64,000 bases of DNA from NCBI GenBank assembly GCA_001643675.2, contig LSRY02000021.1, positions 1 to 64,000 of the forward strand, read 5' to 3'. The stretch's first letter is position 1. The number at the start of each line of letters is the position of its first letter. Source of the stretch: Monocercomonoides exilis. Taxonomy: Eukaryota; Preaxostyla; Oxymonadida; Polymastigidae. A model generated the notes under the pieces. That model made no database searches, was not told the origin of the DNA, and worked only from the letters and a program-made list of their open reading frames with translations. Made by a program: the position numbers and the translations under genes. This document shows positions 22,705 through 37,300 of the stretch, in pieces.

Positions 22705-25225
22705 TTATTCAAGAAAGCGATTTGACTTTTCTTCACTGGACGTGATATGAACATGCTGCTTAATGGTTTGAGAACGTGAAGAAGGAGGCATCTGCTTATG
22801 AACCTGAGATGAATGCCCGATGAAGGAGTTTGGGTGATTTTTTATGAGCGGAAATAGGATGAGCAAGAACAGAAGGACAGAGCAGACTGCAAAAGAAAGG
22901 ATAAAAAGCATCACATCAACAGTAGCATTTAACGATTGGCTCCTGAAAAACGATGTCTGCTGAGGGGCGATGACAGACGAAACAAAAAGCGAAAGCAGCG
23001 CGAGAAAGACAAGAAATACAATCATTTTCCTCTGCGGCCGCTTGTGCGACATCTGAGGGAGTCTGATTTCTGGGTCAAAGGAACCCTTTCCAAGCCAGAA
23101 GTCAACCTCGTCTTGTTGGCTCGGCTCAGCAAAATTGCTCCCGACATATCTTTTGACATCAATCCATTTGTCTGCCAGTCTGCTTATCACGCTGCTTTTG
23201 TGTGTCTCTGTGAACCACGACTTTTTGCTTTGCGTGCCAGCCACAATTTGGCTTATGGCATTTCCGTTGTCCTTCCACAAAGTGCGAATAGCAGCATCAA
23301 TAACTGGCAGCTCTGTGCTCGGAAGAGGAGGGAATCTGCGAAATGAACGAGAAGATGGGTGTGCTGGGTGAAGTTGGCGGGAAGACGGAGACGATGACGC
23401 AGGCGAAGGCGAAGGCGAAGGAGAAGAAGATGATAAAGAGGAAGAAGAAGATGTTTGAAGTGCAGAAGATGACGATGAATAAGAAGATATTGAAGATTGC
23501 ATTGAAGATGGGTGCGAAACAATCGGTGAGGGAGATGAAGAAGGAAAAGGGCCTTCTGAAAGGCTTCCTGTTGAAAATGGCAAGTGAATTGCTGCAGCGT
23601 CTGCTGTCGAAGGAAGAGAAGCTCCGAGTGGAAGAGAGCCAAGCGAAGGAGTCGAAGGAGCAGGAATCGAAGGAAGTCTTTTGTGAATGGCATTACGCGG
23701 CGAATGGCGAAGATCAAAAGGAGAAGGCGTTGGAGAGAGCGAAGGGCTTGGAGAAGGAGAGGGAGAAAGAGAGATGTTAGACATATTCCGAGTGATGAGC
23801 GATGAAGTGGCAGCAGAATTTGAACGGGAAGCCGCTTTCGCAGTTGAAAGCTGATCGACAAACAAAAGCATCTTCCGAATGATTTCCGTTCCGATAACAT
23901 GCTGCACAACATTTGTCCTGTCCAGGCAGTCAAAGCCAGACGTGCGGATAACGTGGCTCTGTCTTGACAGCACTTTTGTCCCTGTTTTTGAGCCGTCTTC
24001 AAATCTGGCGGCGAAAAAGAGCCCATCTGGCTCGCTCATCGCCTCTGAGACAACAAGACCCACTCTGTCCATATGGGTCCATCCACACACTTTATCAAAG
24101 TCAAACGAGCAGAAGCGCAGTTGGTGCTGACGGCCTTTCTCATTGCCAAGCAGCTGGCACTGCTGATAGAACGAGTCGGCGAGGGACTTTTCGTGCTTCG
24201 ACTGTCCACATAAGCTGACAACCTGAACATCGCCATATCGCTCAAACAATTTCTCTAAGGCTTTGCGTGCAACGTTGGAAGAAGCACTTTGGGTGCTTGG
24301 AAACAGAACAGAAGGATGCATTCGCATATTCGGCTGTTGGCTCCAGGCAATAAATGCTGAGCCTCGAAGCTGGACACACGAGCAAAGACGTTGTTGGTTT
24401 CCGCCTCCGACGACACAAATTGTCTCTGTTTCAAATGTGTTACCGCTCCATCCATTTTCATCAGCGCCTCGATTCTGAAGGCGGAATCCAGCTCTTTCAT
24501 TACACTGACGTGATATTAACATCAAAGATACAATATCACCATCACGTGGAACAGTTTCAATTCCAACAAACCCACGAATAAGACGCATGACTGATTTTTC
24601 TATTGGAGTTTTAATCAATGGCTGTATTAGATAATGATTCCATGTGAATTCAGGATCCCAAAAGGGAGTATCCGAATTATTGCTTGAGTGAAAATGAGCT
24701 AACTGACAAGATAGACTAAGTGTCCAAGATCTAACCAATGGAAGATTTAAATTAGTTCGAATTGGTTTTGAATGTAACGATGTGTAAAGGTGCTTGTCAT
24801 GAATCATTCGTCTGAAATAGGAAAAATAAATATTTGCTTCTTTTTTCGCTTTTTCATCTGTCAACTGATTCAACAAATCTCGCTTTCGTGGATACATATC
24901 ACACTGAGAAATACGAAATATTGTTGAATTGTTAAATTCTGCAACAAATTCTACTTTTTTCACAAGAAGAAGGCAAGATGTGGTTGCAAATTGAGCAAGT
25001 CCAATAATTCCCAGATAAATGCGCTTATCTTTTGCTTCAATTGGAACATTTTCTAAAAGAATAAAACAAGAAAAATATGAATTTTATTTGCTATTAAAGG
25101 CGATGAAACAAACGAATTACATTTAAAGAAGCGTCCTTTTGGTTTATTTGAATTATGTTATCTTGCATTTCTACAAATATGTGCCCATTTCCATCATGGG
25201 ACACAAGAATGCAATACTCTTGCAT
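22705..25225 (-). CDS. Sac1-like phosphoinositide phosphatase, catalytic Cys replaced by Gly
   Basis: Two exons, 25225-25114 and 25052-22705 (intron 61 bp, donor GTTTGT, phase 1), give 819 residues starting MQEYCILVSHDGNGHIFVEM. SAC-domain landmarks are KDKRIYLGIIGLA near residue 45, FTWNHYL, QCNERAGFR...RGADENG...ETE, and RTSGFDCLDRTNVVQ. Two hydrophobic segments near the C terminus (about 712-731 and 748-774) match the ER/Golgi-anchored Sac1 layout. In the CX5R(T/S) signature the nucleophilic Cys should precede FDCLDRT, but Gly410 (GGC at 23935-23937) is there; Arg416 is kept. A Ser/Pro-rich low-complexity insert of about 150 residues follows the signature. The family dephosphorylates PtdIns4P and related lipids; this copy may be inactive. 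Confidence 0.9.
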
Positions 25226-25376
25226 GAAAATGGTCTATTAGTCGCGCAATTCAAAAAAGAAAAGATATCAAAATAAATTCTTTTTTAAAGGGTTAAAAGT
25301 TTTATTTTTTTTTCACAAAAACATAAAAAATAATATATATAACATCCTATACAACACAAAGATAATTATAAAATAA

Positions 25377-28300
25377 CTAATGGCCAGGGCCTAAAATGCT
25401 CATAAATAAGGGATTTACTGAGGAATTTCCAGAATAATATGGAGATGATTGTTTATATGGCTGAGTATGCGTTGATCCCTGTTGCATTGAAGGAACAGAA
25501 TAAATTGCCTGAGCAGGTGAAGAAGGATAAGTAAATTGTGGAGGGTGAGGAGGAAGGTTGCGATACGGACGATGATCAGGATAAGTTATATTAGAGGGCA
25601 ATGGATGGATCATAGGGTATGTGCTTGGAGAAGAAGGCGAAAAAGATAAATTTGGCACGCTCAACGATCTTTGCTCGTGAATTTCAGGCTGTGCAGCAAC
25701 TGCAGAAGGCTGTTGAACTGGTGGATTGCTGGTCGAAGGAGGGAAAAGCGAAGAAAGAGAAGCAATAAGCTGGATGGCAGGCTCAACAGAAAGCTGTTTG
25801 GAAATAACTGCTTCCAAAATGATGCGCAGAGAAGAGTAAAGTGGATGTGACGAAGAAAGAAGAGGCTGAGTGCTCTGACTGGAAGAAGCAACAGGAGCAG
25901 CAGCATCAGCTGGGCGCGAGGAGAGGATGGAAGAGAGGGAGGAAATGAACAGCTTGGCGAGATCGGAAGAAGATGTTTGGTGTGTCTGGCTAGCAGATGC
26001 ACTTGGAAGAGATGGCGTGGAAACAGAAGGTTGCACAAAGTGTTCTTGTGCCTCTTTTTGTTGGAATGTTTCTGATGTTTGAAGAACCGATGAAGCAGTT
26101 TTTGTGTGGGCTGTGTTCTGTAGAGGAGCAGAGGAAGATGGCAAGGCAAGTGATTGATGAGGAGGATAAGCAGTGTGCGAGGGAGACTCCAAACGCGATG
26201 GGGCTCTTTTGTCGAGTGCAGGAGCAGCTGAAACAGGAACAGCGGGAAGAGAAGAAGCAGATTTTGTTGCAGAAGAGGAGGACGATATAGATGAAAGAGA
26301 AGGCATAGGTGGTAGCGCAGGCAATGAAGGCAACGAAGGCACTGAAGGAATGGACGATGCTGATGGAGCTATCTTTGAAGAGGAAGGCGATGAAATTGCG
26401 GTTGCTGTCGATGCTGCTTTTGTTGATGCTGCCATCACAGCCATTTTCTGATTCGGATGTGCTCCTCCGTTTCTTTGATCAGCATGTGCCGATGAAAGAG
26501 AACTGGTTTGTTTTGCTTTTTGCTGCACTTCGTTTGTTTTGATGACAATTGAAGTGCTTTCTTTTGGGGTGCAAACATATGGCGTTGCATATGGATTTAG
26601 AGCTTGCTTTGAAGACGAACTCGTTTTTTCTGTTTTGATCTGTTTTTTCTGTGCTGAAGATGCATTTCCTGTTGCAGAAGTGTTCTGTTGTTCGTGTTGC
26701 TTCGATTGTGAAGAAGGCATCTGCTGTTGAACAGAAATGTGAATCTCTTTTTGCTTAACTTTGCTTTCAACAGCATTTGATTTCTGTTCTTTGTGCTGTT
26801 GCACTGCGCCTCCCAGAGAAGATTGCAAGCTTTCGAGCGATGATGATTTCTGAACTGCTTCAGCCATCTCAAAACTTCCATTTCCTTCTTCCTTTGGCAG
26901 TGCCTGTGCGTTCGATTCATTTGCAGCTGATGCGGTTTGGCCAGCAGAAAGTGACGAGTCGCGCTGCGACGGAACAAATCTGAATCGTGAGGACGAACGA
27001 GTGCGTCTCTGAGCAGTCGGACTGGGCTTGATCTCAGTAGAAAGTGCATTATGACTTTCTTTTTGGGGGGTTGTCTGTTCAATTTCCTCGCTCTTCTCCT
27101 TTTTCATTCGCTCTTTCTTCTCTTTCTCTTTCTTCTTCTTCTTCTCTTTCTTTCCTTTCTCTTTCTCTTTCTCATTTTTGGTTTGCTCGCTGTCTTTCAA
27201 CTGCGAATTCATCAATAAATTGTTTTCTTCATCTTCTTTTGTCGAATATTTCAATGCTGCTTCAGATGTCGTTGCTCCATCAACATGTGATAAATCACCA
27301 GATAATGTCTTTTGTGTGCGTTTTTGTGCTAATTCTTCGTTTGACAAGAATGAAAAGCTTCCTCCAAGACCTTCGTCATCGAGATCGTCCGCTTCAGGAG
27401 ATCTGCCGCGATGTTGGTGTGCATGACGAGTGAGATGCTCTTGCTGATTGGCAATTGAAAATGTTGGAGAAAGTGGAGAAGATGTCGATGAAGATGAATT
27501 GACTGAGGCAACATCCATTTGTAGTGAACGAGAAGAAGGAGGAGATGGTAGCTTGAGAGACACATTGTAATCGATGTCGCTCATAGGAATGTCTCGTATG
27601 AACTCCGGAAACAGTGCTAGTGATGTAAGCATCGTTGTGCTGCTGTTATCATTCAGACTCAAACTGAATGAAGAGTTTTGAATGTCAATATTGAGATCAT
27701 TACGTTGTGTGGCTGATGGATCATTAAATAAAGAAGAAGCAGGTGAAGAAGAAGTTGGGGTGCCAAGTAATGACTGCTTCGGCTGTAAGTACAAGTTGTC
27801 CATGAAATTCATCTGTTGGCCTTGTTTGGATGAAAGAAGAGGCGAATCACTTCCGCTGGGATAGAGCATGTCAGCAAAATTCTTCTCATCAGAGTTCTGA
27901 TAGAAATAATCTGTTCCGTCTGCTGTAGGGAATTGCTTGTCGCTCATATGAGGAAACCTTTCAAAGAATGCTTTGGAGTCTGGATGATGCATAAGTTGTG
28001 TTGGAGAATGCAACAGAGAGGAATACGAACACTCGTTATTACATTTTGTAGCCTCTGTGCCAAAGTCTTCTTCACATTTTTTCAGCGAGACTAGCTCAGC
28101 ATCCAAAAGAGAGGATTGTGAATACTTTTGAGATTCCATCGAGTTGAACATTTGCAATTGATCGGGATACTCACATGAGTTCATACGAGGAGTCATTGGC
28201 ATCAACTCTGTTGGAAGCAATGAAGAAAGTAATGGAGAAGTGAATAACGTCACATTTGAGGAGGAAGAAGAAGATGTCGATGTCAATGAAGAAGATAAAG

Positions 28301-31300
28301 AAGATGAGGAAGATGATGATGTTGTTGTTGAAGTTGCAGTTGTAGCAGTGATTGCCGTTGAAGCAGAAGCATCTGAAATAGGGAGACTTTCGATTCGTTC
28401 CTCATTTTTGCCCATCCACGGTAGATTTATCAGCCGTGGAGATGCGTCAGAGACAGAAAGTGCGGTTGTTGGGCTGCAAATGCGCGAAAGAGGAGTGTGC
28501 TGTTTGCCAGAGCGATGCTCATGTTCCATAGAAGTAGGTGACAAAACAGGAGACGGAGTGTCAGGTGGAGGACTAAGTGTCATTCTTTCGTCTTTGTCTT
28601 TCCCAGCTCTCTCCCAGCGAGATGATGCATAGCTCCTCAGATCCTCTGCTGTGTGCGAAGGAGGCAACGAGAAGGACCCAGATGACATCTCGCTGATGTA
28701 AGTGAATCCTCTGCTTCCTCTGCTGCGCGGTGTGAGTGGCTCATCCTGAGCAATGCTGTGATCATAAGGAGTCTGAGATGCCATAGCACGCAGCCTGGTA
28801 GCCATCGTCAGGTTGCTTACACTTGTCGAGCATTCGCTCATCACAAATCCGTCTCGTTCTCTTTCTTCCCTTTTCGATAGAAATGACTCTGTTTCCCTTT
28901 CGTCTCTCTCAATAAAGTTCGCAATTGTGTCTCTTTCTGGTCCATCATCAATCTCGTTGTTGTCTGAACTGCGTGTGGATGAGTTCTCAACGGGCGTTTT
29001 AGCAAAGTCTGGTGGAGTGCGATCATCAAGCTCGTCAGTTGCAAGTGGACTTCTTCTCTTTGCATCGAGTGGTTGCATGCTCGAAAGCTGCATACTGAGT
29101 CTTTCATCCCACAGATCATCTCCATCCCAAGCTTGATCTTCTAGTTGCTGTGCTGGATCTATTCCATCCACATCCACATCGCTCAGATCTGGATGATCAT
29201 CACCTTCCCTCCAGCCTCGCACTGTCTTCTCTTCAACTTGAAGCTCTTTTCTATTGTCTTCTGAATGCTCTTCAGTTGGAGTGGCTGACTTCGAATGAGT
29301 GTTTGTGCTTTCTTTGCTGCTTTCAGTGTCATTATGTTTTCTCTCTTCTTCTTCTGCTTTCTCATTGAGAACTTCTCCTATGATAGTAACTCTGTTGCAG
29401 GTGCTCTTTGTTTTTGCTTCACGTTCGCATTTTGTTGCACCATTTCCTGTTTGTTGAAACGTCACAAACCATGGAATTACATTGTTTGCTTTCCTTAGAT
29501 CTTCTTCAGAAACATTGGTAGAAGATGATATTGGCAATTCTGGTGCAATAAAAGCATCATTTTCATTGCTCACTCTTTGCAGCTGGCTTCCTTTTTCCAA
29601 CATATCATCCATGCTATCTTCGCCAATTGCGGTCAGTCCAGGCGGCATTCCTGTAAATGATGCTTCTTCAATGCTGCTGCACTCTTCATCATTTGCTGTC
29701 AATCCCATGCTTTGCTTTTCTTTTGCATCAACTGAATTAACCTTTTTAATTTCGTCTTTGGAACAGTTGTGTGTTACTTGGAAATTCTGCACGTTTTCCA
29801 TTTCCATTTTTTCGCTTTCCCATTCTGAATTCAGAAGACCGTTTGCCATTTCAGAAAAAATGGAAAATTGATCAGAAAAGGAAGAATTATCTTTGCTGAA
29901 TAGAGTTCCTTCCAAATATTTCTGTGAAATCACCTCAGACAATTGCGTTGTGGATTGCTGATTTGCAGGAGCAGTTGTGTTTGTGCTGGTAGCGATGTGT
30001 TGCTTCTTTTCTTCTGGTTGAAGTGGGTCGAATTGAATGTGCTGACTGAATTCTTCAGATTGCGTGGGAGAAAGCACAGACACATTCATTGAATTGCTGT
30101 CAGCATTCTCTGGCAAAAGAGAGAGATTGTTAAAAGCATTGCTAGCAACAGCAGATGAAGAGCGATGATGCATATCTGTCAATGTTAACAGATGAGATTG
30201 CGGACGGCACAGATTGTCTCGAAAAGTCTTTACAATTTGTCGAATTGGTGGTAAGATAATTGGAAGGGGAAGAATTGGATCCTTTATTTGATCAGCATGC
30301 TCCTTTTCCATTCCAATTTCTTTGGTGTCATCTAGTATCTGATCTTTGTAATTGCTGCTATCATTGTTTGGCTTATCGCAAATGGTGCTCCGAAGATTTG
30401 GCAGCATCATTTGCATTTCAGTTGAAGAAGGTGAAGTTGGAACTCCAAATCCATTGGTATAGCTTTCTGCACTTTCAGATACATAATTTGAAGCAGATGT
30501 TGGCGATGAAGGAAGCAGAGGAGATGATGCATCCGCAAATGAATGCACACCTGTTGATAAATTCTGCGAAAGATGGGTTGAGTTTAAGCTGTAGTCCTCA
30601 AGCGAATTCAGTTTTGCAATAGAATGAGAAAAACTGTAGTTACCATCATCTGATTGAGATGTTGTTTGCGGATGCAGCAAAGAGAAAGGTTCTGCAGTAC
30701 CAATTGAAAGCAAAGAAGTATGTTTTTGATCGCATTCGATGTTTTCATATTGAACATGCGTTGAGTTTTTCAATTCGTTCGTTAAATCAACACAATATTC
30801 TGTCTTCTCGGTTTTTTCAGTCTTCTTTGTAATTTCTTCCCGTTTTCGAATTGGTAAATTCTGCACATTTTGAGAGGGCTCATCTGCGTCTTCAGAAGAT
30901 TGAAGCATTTGAGAATGTTTACTCGTGTTTGAAGAGGACTTCTGTTGTCTGTTCATTTTTATTCTCCGAATCAACTCTTTCAAATCACTGTCAAATTCGC
31001 TATCTTTCTTCATCTTTTCATTTTGCGCTAATTGTTTGAGCATCTTTGAAAGTGTTTGGCTGTTACGTTCTTCTTTCTCTTTCTCTTTCTCCTCCAATTC
31101 AGATCTGATCTCAGCAAGCAGCATTGTCTCATTCACTTCTGTTTCACTCAATGTCTTTCTTCCTTGTTCAGTCAAATTTGTGTTTTTCTGCTTTTTCTTC
31201 GAATTGTCTTTGATATTCGCTTGTCGGTTTTTGATGGCTGCAAGCAATTTGGCAATTTCTTTCCTTTCTTCTTGTTCATTCTCCATCTGATTGTCTGTTT

Positions 31301-34300
31301 CGATTGTTGTTTCTACTTCTTTTTCTTTCTTTTCTGCATTCTTGCTTTCGTTTCTTTTTTGCTTCTCTTCTCTTCTCTTCTCTTCCTGGTTTTTCTTTGT
31401 CTTCTTTTCATCATCCAATTTTGCATTAAATTTCTGAACAGAATCTGCTTTTGTAGATTCCACATGCTCATTTCGAAATTCAACATATAAGCTTTCACTA
31501 TTGCAAGCTTCTTTCTTTTTTTCTGTTCCTTTCTCCTTTTTTTGTTGATTCATTTTTATCGGTTCTTCTTTTTCCTCCTCCTCCTCCTCCTCTTCTTCTT
31601 CTTCTTCTTTTAGTTTTATTTCTCTTGTCTCTTTAGATAGCTCAGAATCTTCATTTGCTTTTAATTCTTCCGCTTCCCTTTTCTTTTTTGCTAACAAAAT
31701 CTGTTCTGGATCTACTGCAAACATCAAATTGTTTTCCTCCTTCTCTCTCAACATTCGCTCTTTAGTTTCTTTCTCAAGCTGTATCCTCATCAGCCTTGCC
31801 AACTCTTCCTCTTTTCTCATCTGCTCTTCCATCAATCTTCTCATCTCAGCCTCCTTCCTTATCTGTTCCTGCCTCGCCTTCTCTTCCTCCTCCTTCTTTC
31901 TCTCCTCTGCCATCTTCTGCCGGATGATCCGCAGCATAAGCTCCTGCGCATCCTGTGCTGCTTCAAACAGCTCAGAATAGCTCACATCTTCCGTTCCTTC
32001 TGAGTTTCCCTTCGAAGACAAAGTGCCCCAATTCCGCTTGATTTTGCGCAGCAGCTGCATCGGAGAGTTGGATGGGAAGTCATTCCAGTTGATCTGATCG
32101 CCTTTGTCATTTGATGTTGCTGCTTTTTTGGACTTTGTTTCTGAAGCTTCATCAGCAGCATTTCCAACTAAAGATGGTATCGATGCAGTTGTGTTGTCAT
32201 TTGATGCTACTTGCGAATTCTGATTTTTTTGTCTTTTCTTTTTTGATTCTTGTTCCTTTGAATTCGTGTTGCTGAAAGAGCCATCTTTTTCAAATAGTCC
32301 ATCTTTCGCTTCCCCTTTTTTAGATTTCCAGAAATTGGCATTTTTCATCAGCCTATCGAATTCATCAATCGAATACAAACCGCTTCTAACTGCTCTTCCG
32401 AAAGCACACAGCAAAAACAGCAGAGTCAGCTGAACACCCGACCTCTGCCAGGTTTCCATCAAAAGTGGCGACTCCACATACAGAGTAGTTATCGGTGTTC
32501 CCATCGAGTTTGAAGATGAGTCTGGCTTCATCTGACTTGCAGGAATAAGTGGACAGGACCGCGCAAAAGACGGGCGTTCCGATGGAACGCCTGGCAAAGC
32601 ATATGAAACAGCCGGTGGAGGCGAAGAAGTCGAAGGAGAGTCGCTTGAAATAGTCTCAACGATTGTGTTTGCCTGCTTTCGTGCCAAAGGAACATCAGTA
32701 AAATGGGACGAGCAGCTGCCGAGTTCGTCGTTGGCTGTGACTGGATAGAACAGCGATGTCGAAAGAGGAGATTCCACCGCATTCAGAACGGAATACGGAT
32801 TGCGCGATGAGACACGCCCACGCTGCTCCGCGTCTGCAGTTGGTGAAACGACGCCTTGCGAGCTTTTGGATTGTGTTTGGTTTTCAATTTTCCTGCATTT
32901 CATTTCATTTTCTTCTTCAGACAGAAAGATGGCCAAAAATGAAAGTAGTGCAATATGTAAGTTGCGATTTGCAGCGTGACGCAAATGAGACTCCTTTCCA
33001 AACAAGAAAATGACAGCAACGATTGCAGCTGCTGGTAGTTCCATAGCCAAATCATGAGTGTCCAAGTATGTTGCAAGGGTGCCAATGAATGACTTATTAA
33101 AAGGCGAATACGACAAAACGATGTCACTCAAATTGGTGGGTGTGCTTGTTGATGAATCCGACTTCAAAAAAGATGAACTTTCAGTCTTTGTATTTGAGGC
33201 TGTGTTATCTGAAGCATTTGTGAATAGCAGGGAAGGTGTAATATACCCAAAGCGCAGTCCATATAGCGATATGTTGAAAAGAATCCGAAGAGAAAGAGCA
33301 GTCGTGAGTTGCTGCTCCGTTTTGCATTTGAACATTTCAGCAGCCAAATGAGCAATCTTCAATAGGCAGAGCATCGGAGACGGTGGCATCGGATTTGATG
33401 AATACTTTCTCCCGGACTTTGCATGCATCGCGCCACAAGCCACTTCCAAATCTTCGTTGAGAGAAGGCAGTACATGAAACGCGCCTGGCATAGTCAGACC
33501 ATCTGTTGCGATGTTAAAGATCTTCAGTGCTGTGTTACACAAAGAAGGATGAGCCGTCGAACGAGCAAGAGAAAGAATCGAATCAAACAAGAACGGTTCA
33601 GAAGAAGAAATTCGAAATTGAACAGAAGAAGAAGAAGAAGAAGAAGAAGAAGAAGAAGAAGAAGAAGAAGAAGAAGAAGAAGAAGAAGAAGAAGAAGAAG
33701 AAGAAGAAGAAGAAGAAGAAGAAGAAGAAGAAGAATTACTCTGCAGTGGAATTTGTTGATAATACATCATCTCTCCAAAGAATACACGGAGACGAGAACA
33801 AGGAGGCAGAAACAGCAGAGTCAATCCAATCACATTTGCAGCAGCTAATCTCGCGAATGCCGTGACTGGCTCGTACTTTTCGAAAGGATTTGGATGAAGA
33901 AGAACTTGCAATGAATGAGCTTGCTCTGAATTCTGACTGGAAGATGATTGCAACTTTGATGTATTGCGCTGTTTAGTTTCCTTTGTTGGCTGGGAATCTG
34001 ATGCTTCAGTCAAAGATGGATTTGTCCAGAACAAAGGAATGCGAATCGGACAAATGTGAGGAAAACTCAAGGAATTCAATGAGGATTTTTGTGCATTCTC
34101 AGCATCCTCATTCACTTTTGTAGCATATTGGGGATTACCTCTTGTATATAAATACTTCTGAAGAATAAGAGCATCTGGATATGGCTGTGCGTCTTTTTGT
34201 TTTGCAGGCTGATGCGCAGCTGAAGAAGCGGGTGAGTCTGTCTCGGCTGTTGTATGATAAAGATTAAGCAGCAGCGATAGGTCCATCAACATGCGAATCA

Positions 34301-37300
34301 GAGGAGAGGAGTCCTTGACGGAAAGATAAGGAATGATAGTCAACAGTATCTGCAGAAGAACAGCCAAAAATACATGGAGCGAATGTGGAGAGGCAAAAAT
34401 TGCGTTTTCATCGATATCATCAGGGATGCCTCGAATGAGAGCATGTGATGTTTTCTCGTTGTATGTTTGCTGTGCATGTTTCTGTGCTTCTCTTTGTGAA
34501 TGTTTCTGATTACTCAAATAACTTCCATTCAATGGAATGAGGGAAGAGTGTTCTTTTCCTGCCTCTTCTCTATCCACAAATACATTGAATGAAACTTCTT
34601 TATGTCCTTCCACATCAATACAGAGACGATATGGTTCAAGGTCATTCCGCCTGCTTTCAAGATATTCGAAGTATTCAGCCACTTTGCTTACAACTTCCAT
34701 GATGCGTCCAACAGCCCCGCAGTCAAGTGCCAGCCGAGCATTCGTCGGAACAGCTGAGACAAGAAGATAGAATAGTGACGCAGAAGGAAACATCAGATAA
34801 GACACCCGACTGCCAATCATGTCGAGAAGAGTCGTAAACAGTCGCTTCATCTGAACAGCATCTCTGCCATTCAAATCGAAGCTGCCCCGAACAAATGGCA
34901 CTGCCGGACATAAAAAGGAAGTTTGGACATAAACAGAGGGAAGGGGAACAGAATACATCAAAACTGGAGGAGCAGACACTTTGCAAGGAATGTAGTAATG
35001 AAACGATGCACGCAAAGCAGGAAGAATGTGGTCAGAGGAAGAAAGGAAGGAAGAATAAGGCGAAATAATCTGATCGACAACATTGGACACTCTTGAATTA
35101 ATAGGCACCCCAAAAAGGATGATAAGCGAAGGAGACGATATGCAGATTGGATGTGGAGTAGCTGTTAGGATGTATGAAGATTCAACAATTGGATAGAAGG
35201 CACGGCTCGACCGGACAGAAGAAGATACATTCAGTGAGGAAGAAAATGGTTTGAGCAATGAAGCATCGAGACTGAGAGGAAGCGAATGGCAGCCACTTAC
35301 GTATGCACTGAAAGAGAGACATAAGTAACAGCAGATAGAAGAAAGGGGATTTGATGGATTATCTTCAAAAGCCGAATTGCTCATCGACAAATTGCGAGGC
35401 GCTGTAGAAAACAAATCAGCTGGAATATTTGGAAATGTATAAAGAGAAGGCTGCTGCTTTGAAGAGGCATAGCTTTGATACACCGAAGAATTAATGGGCT
35501 GACCTATGGCAACCAAAGATGAAGCCAGAACAGAAAAGGAATATATTGCAGATAGCGAGCAGATAAGATGTGAAAAAGACGAAGAAGACAGAAGCCGAAT
35601 GCCTCCAAAAACTGAAATTGGAGACTGAACGGGACGAGGAGACTGAGAGAGTAGATCAGACGAAGAAGGCAAAAGAGGTGAAGGTGCAGAAAGAGGATAT
35701 ATCTTGCTTGAAAGAGGAGAAGACAAAATTGTTGAAAGAGAAAGAGCAATTTGCGCCAATTCGCGGTCAATTGGATCTTTTGCTTCGATGAATCTGCATC
35801 CAACTGATGAACAGAGGCTGCTCGATTGCAATATTTCCCACTTTGAAATGTGGGCATATTGAATTACCTGCAACATGCTGCAGAGAAGTGATGAATGATA
35901 AATAATTGAAAAAAACAGAATTGGCGATTGTGTCGAAAGAAAGGTAACTGCTTGGATTGATCTGTATTGTCGCTCCATCGCTTTCTCTAACGATGAATGA
36001 GTAAATGTAACTCCATAAGGAGTGAGCATGTTGTTCAATATAGAAAACTTTGTCGGCATTGTTTCCATTGTATTTTGTTGCGCAACTATTGATTCGTTTG
36101 TTTTTACTGCTGTGCTCACATGTTTTGCAGATGTAGCTTTTGAAGGTTTGCTCTGTTGTGTTTGTGAATTTTTTGTTGAAAGATTTTGTGAAAGAATAAA
36201 AATATCTGTTTTGGTCGGAAGATAATTATCTGGAAATAAGTTCTGCTGTTCCTTCAATGAAGCACTTGTTTTTGATTTGACAGAGTTTCGTATTTCGTTT
36301 TGTATCGCTCTTTCGTTGTAGAAAAGAGAAGTCATTAATTCGTAATCTGCTTGATGAGTGCATTGTTCATCCTCTTCGTTGAAAAGTGGATCAGAAAGAA
36401 ACTGAAACGATACAATCGAAGAGAGCGTGTTGCATAAATTGCCCAGAAAAAGCATGTTGAGTTGGCTGGAAGCAGCACTTTTGGAGTTCAGCAAAATATT
36501 CTGAATTGAAAAGGCTTGTGACATTATTGTATCTTTGAGAATATCTGAATCAGTAAAATATGCTTTTGGATAATTTCGCAGGTCAGAGTGCATTTCACTA
36601 ACTGTGTCATTTAATGGATCGGTTGAAGAAGCATCTGAACTCGTTGTACCAACTTTGCTCGTTTGTCGTTGCTGAAGAATGTTTGTATATTTGGTAAAAA
36701 GGTTATATGGATCGTTTATGTTTGAAAGAGAATCGTCTGTGTTGTCATATGTAAAAATGTTGTTGTTGAGCAGTGAGGCTGTTGTTGGAAGCGCTTTCAA
36801 AAGGCCAATAAGAGGACTAAGCGAGCGTGTTCCGATGATTGACATTGAATGTGGAGGCATCGCTGGAGCTATGCATCCGTGTTCGTCACACACAGACACG
36901 TGGAGAGGAGATGTGAATAAAGGGTCAATCAATGAAAAGGAGGTGAGATTTCTGTTAAGAATGTTCAGATATGATTGGCCAGATGTGGATAAAGACATAC
37001 CAGATTCTGTAACAAAAGTGGAGGCAATCGAAGAATTGAGGGTGCACGGTGGGTAACAAGAAAATGAATTATCTTCCTTTAATTGTGCAGAAGAAGAAGA
37101 GGAAGAAGATGCTGAAGCAGATGATGTTTGAGGTTGTAATGAAAGAGAAGCATCTGGTATTCCATATGAAACTGTTTGTTTTGTTGCGCTTGGAGGAATG
37201 AACAGCAGCTGAGTGAGAATGGCTGTTGCCAGATTCTGCAAAGAGTCAGATGGTGTTGAAAGAGCACATGAAACAGCAGTCAAATTATTCTTTAGTACAG

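Noticed and set aside
33423-33865. Plus-strand ORFs with long poly-Arg and poly-Lys runs
   Set aside because: They are reverse-strand readings of the (GAA)37 tract inside the giant minus-strand exon.
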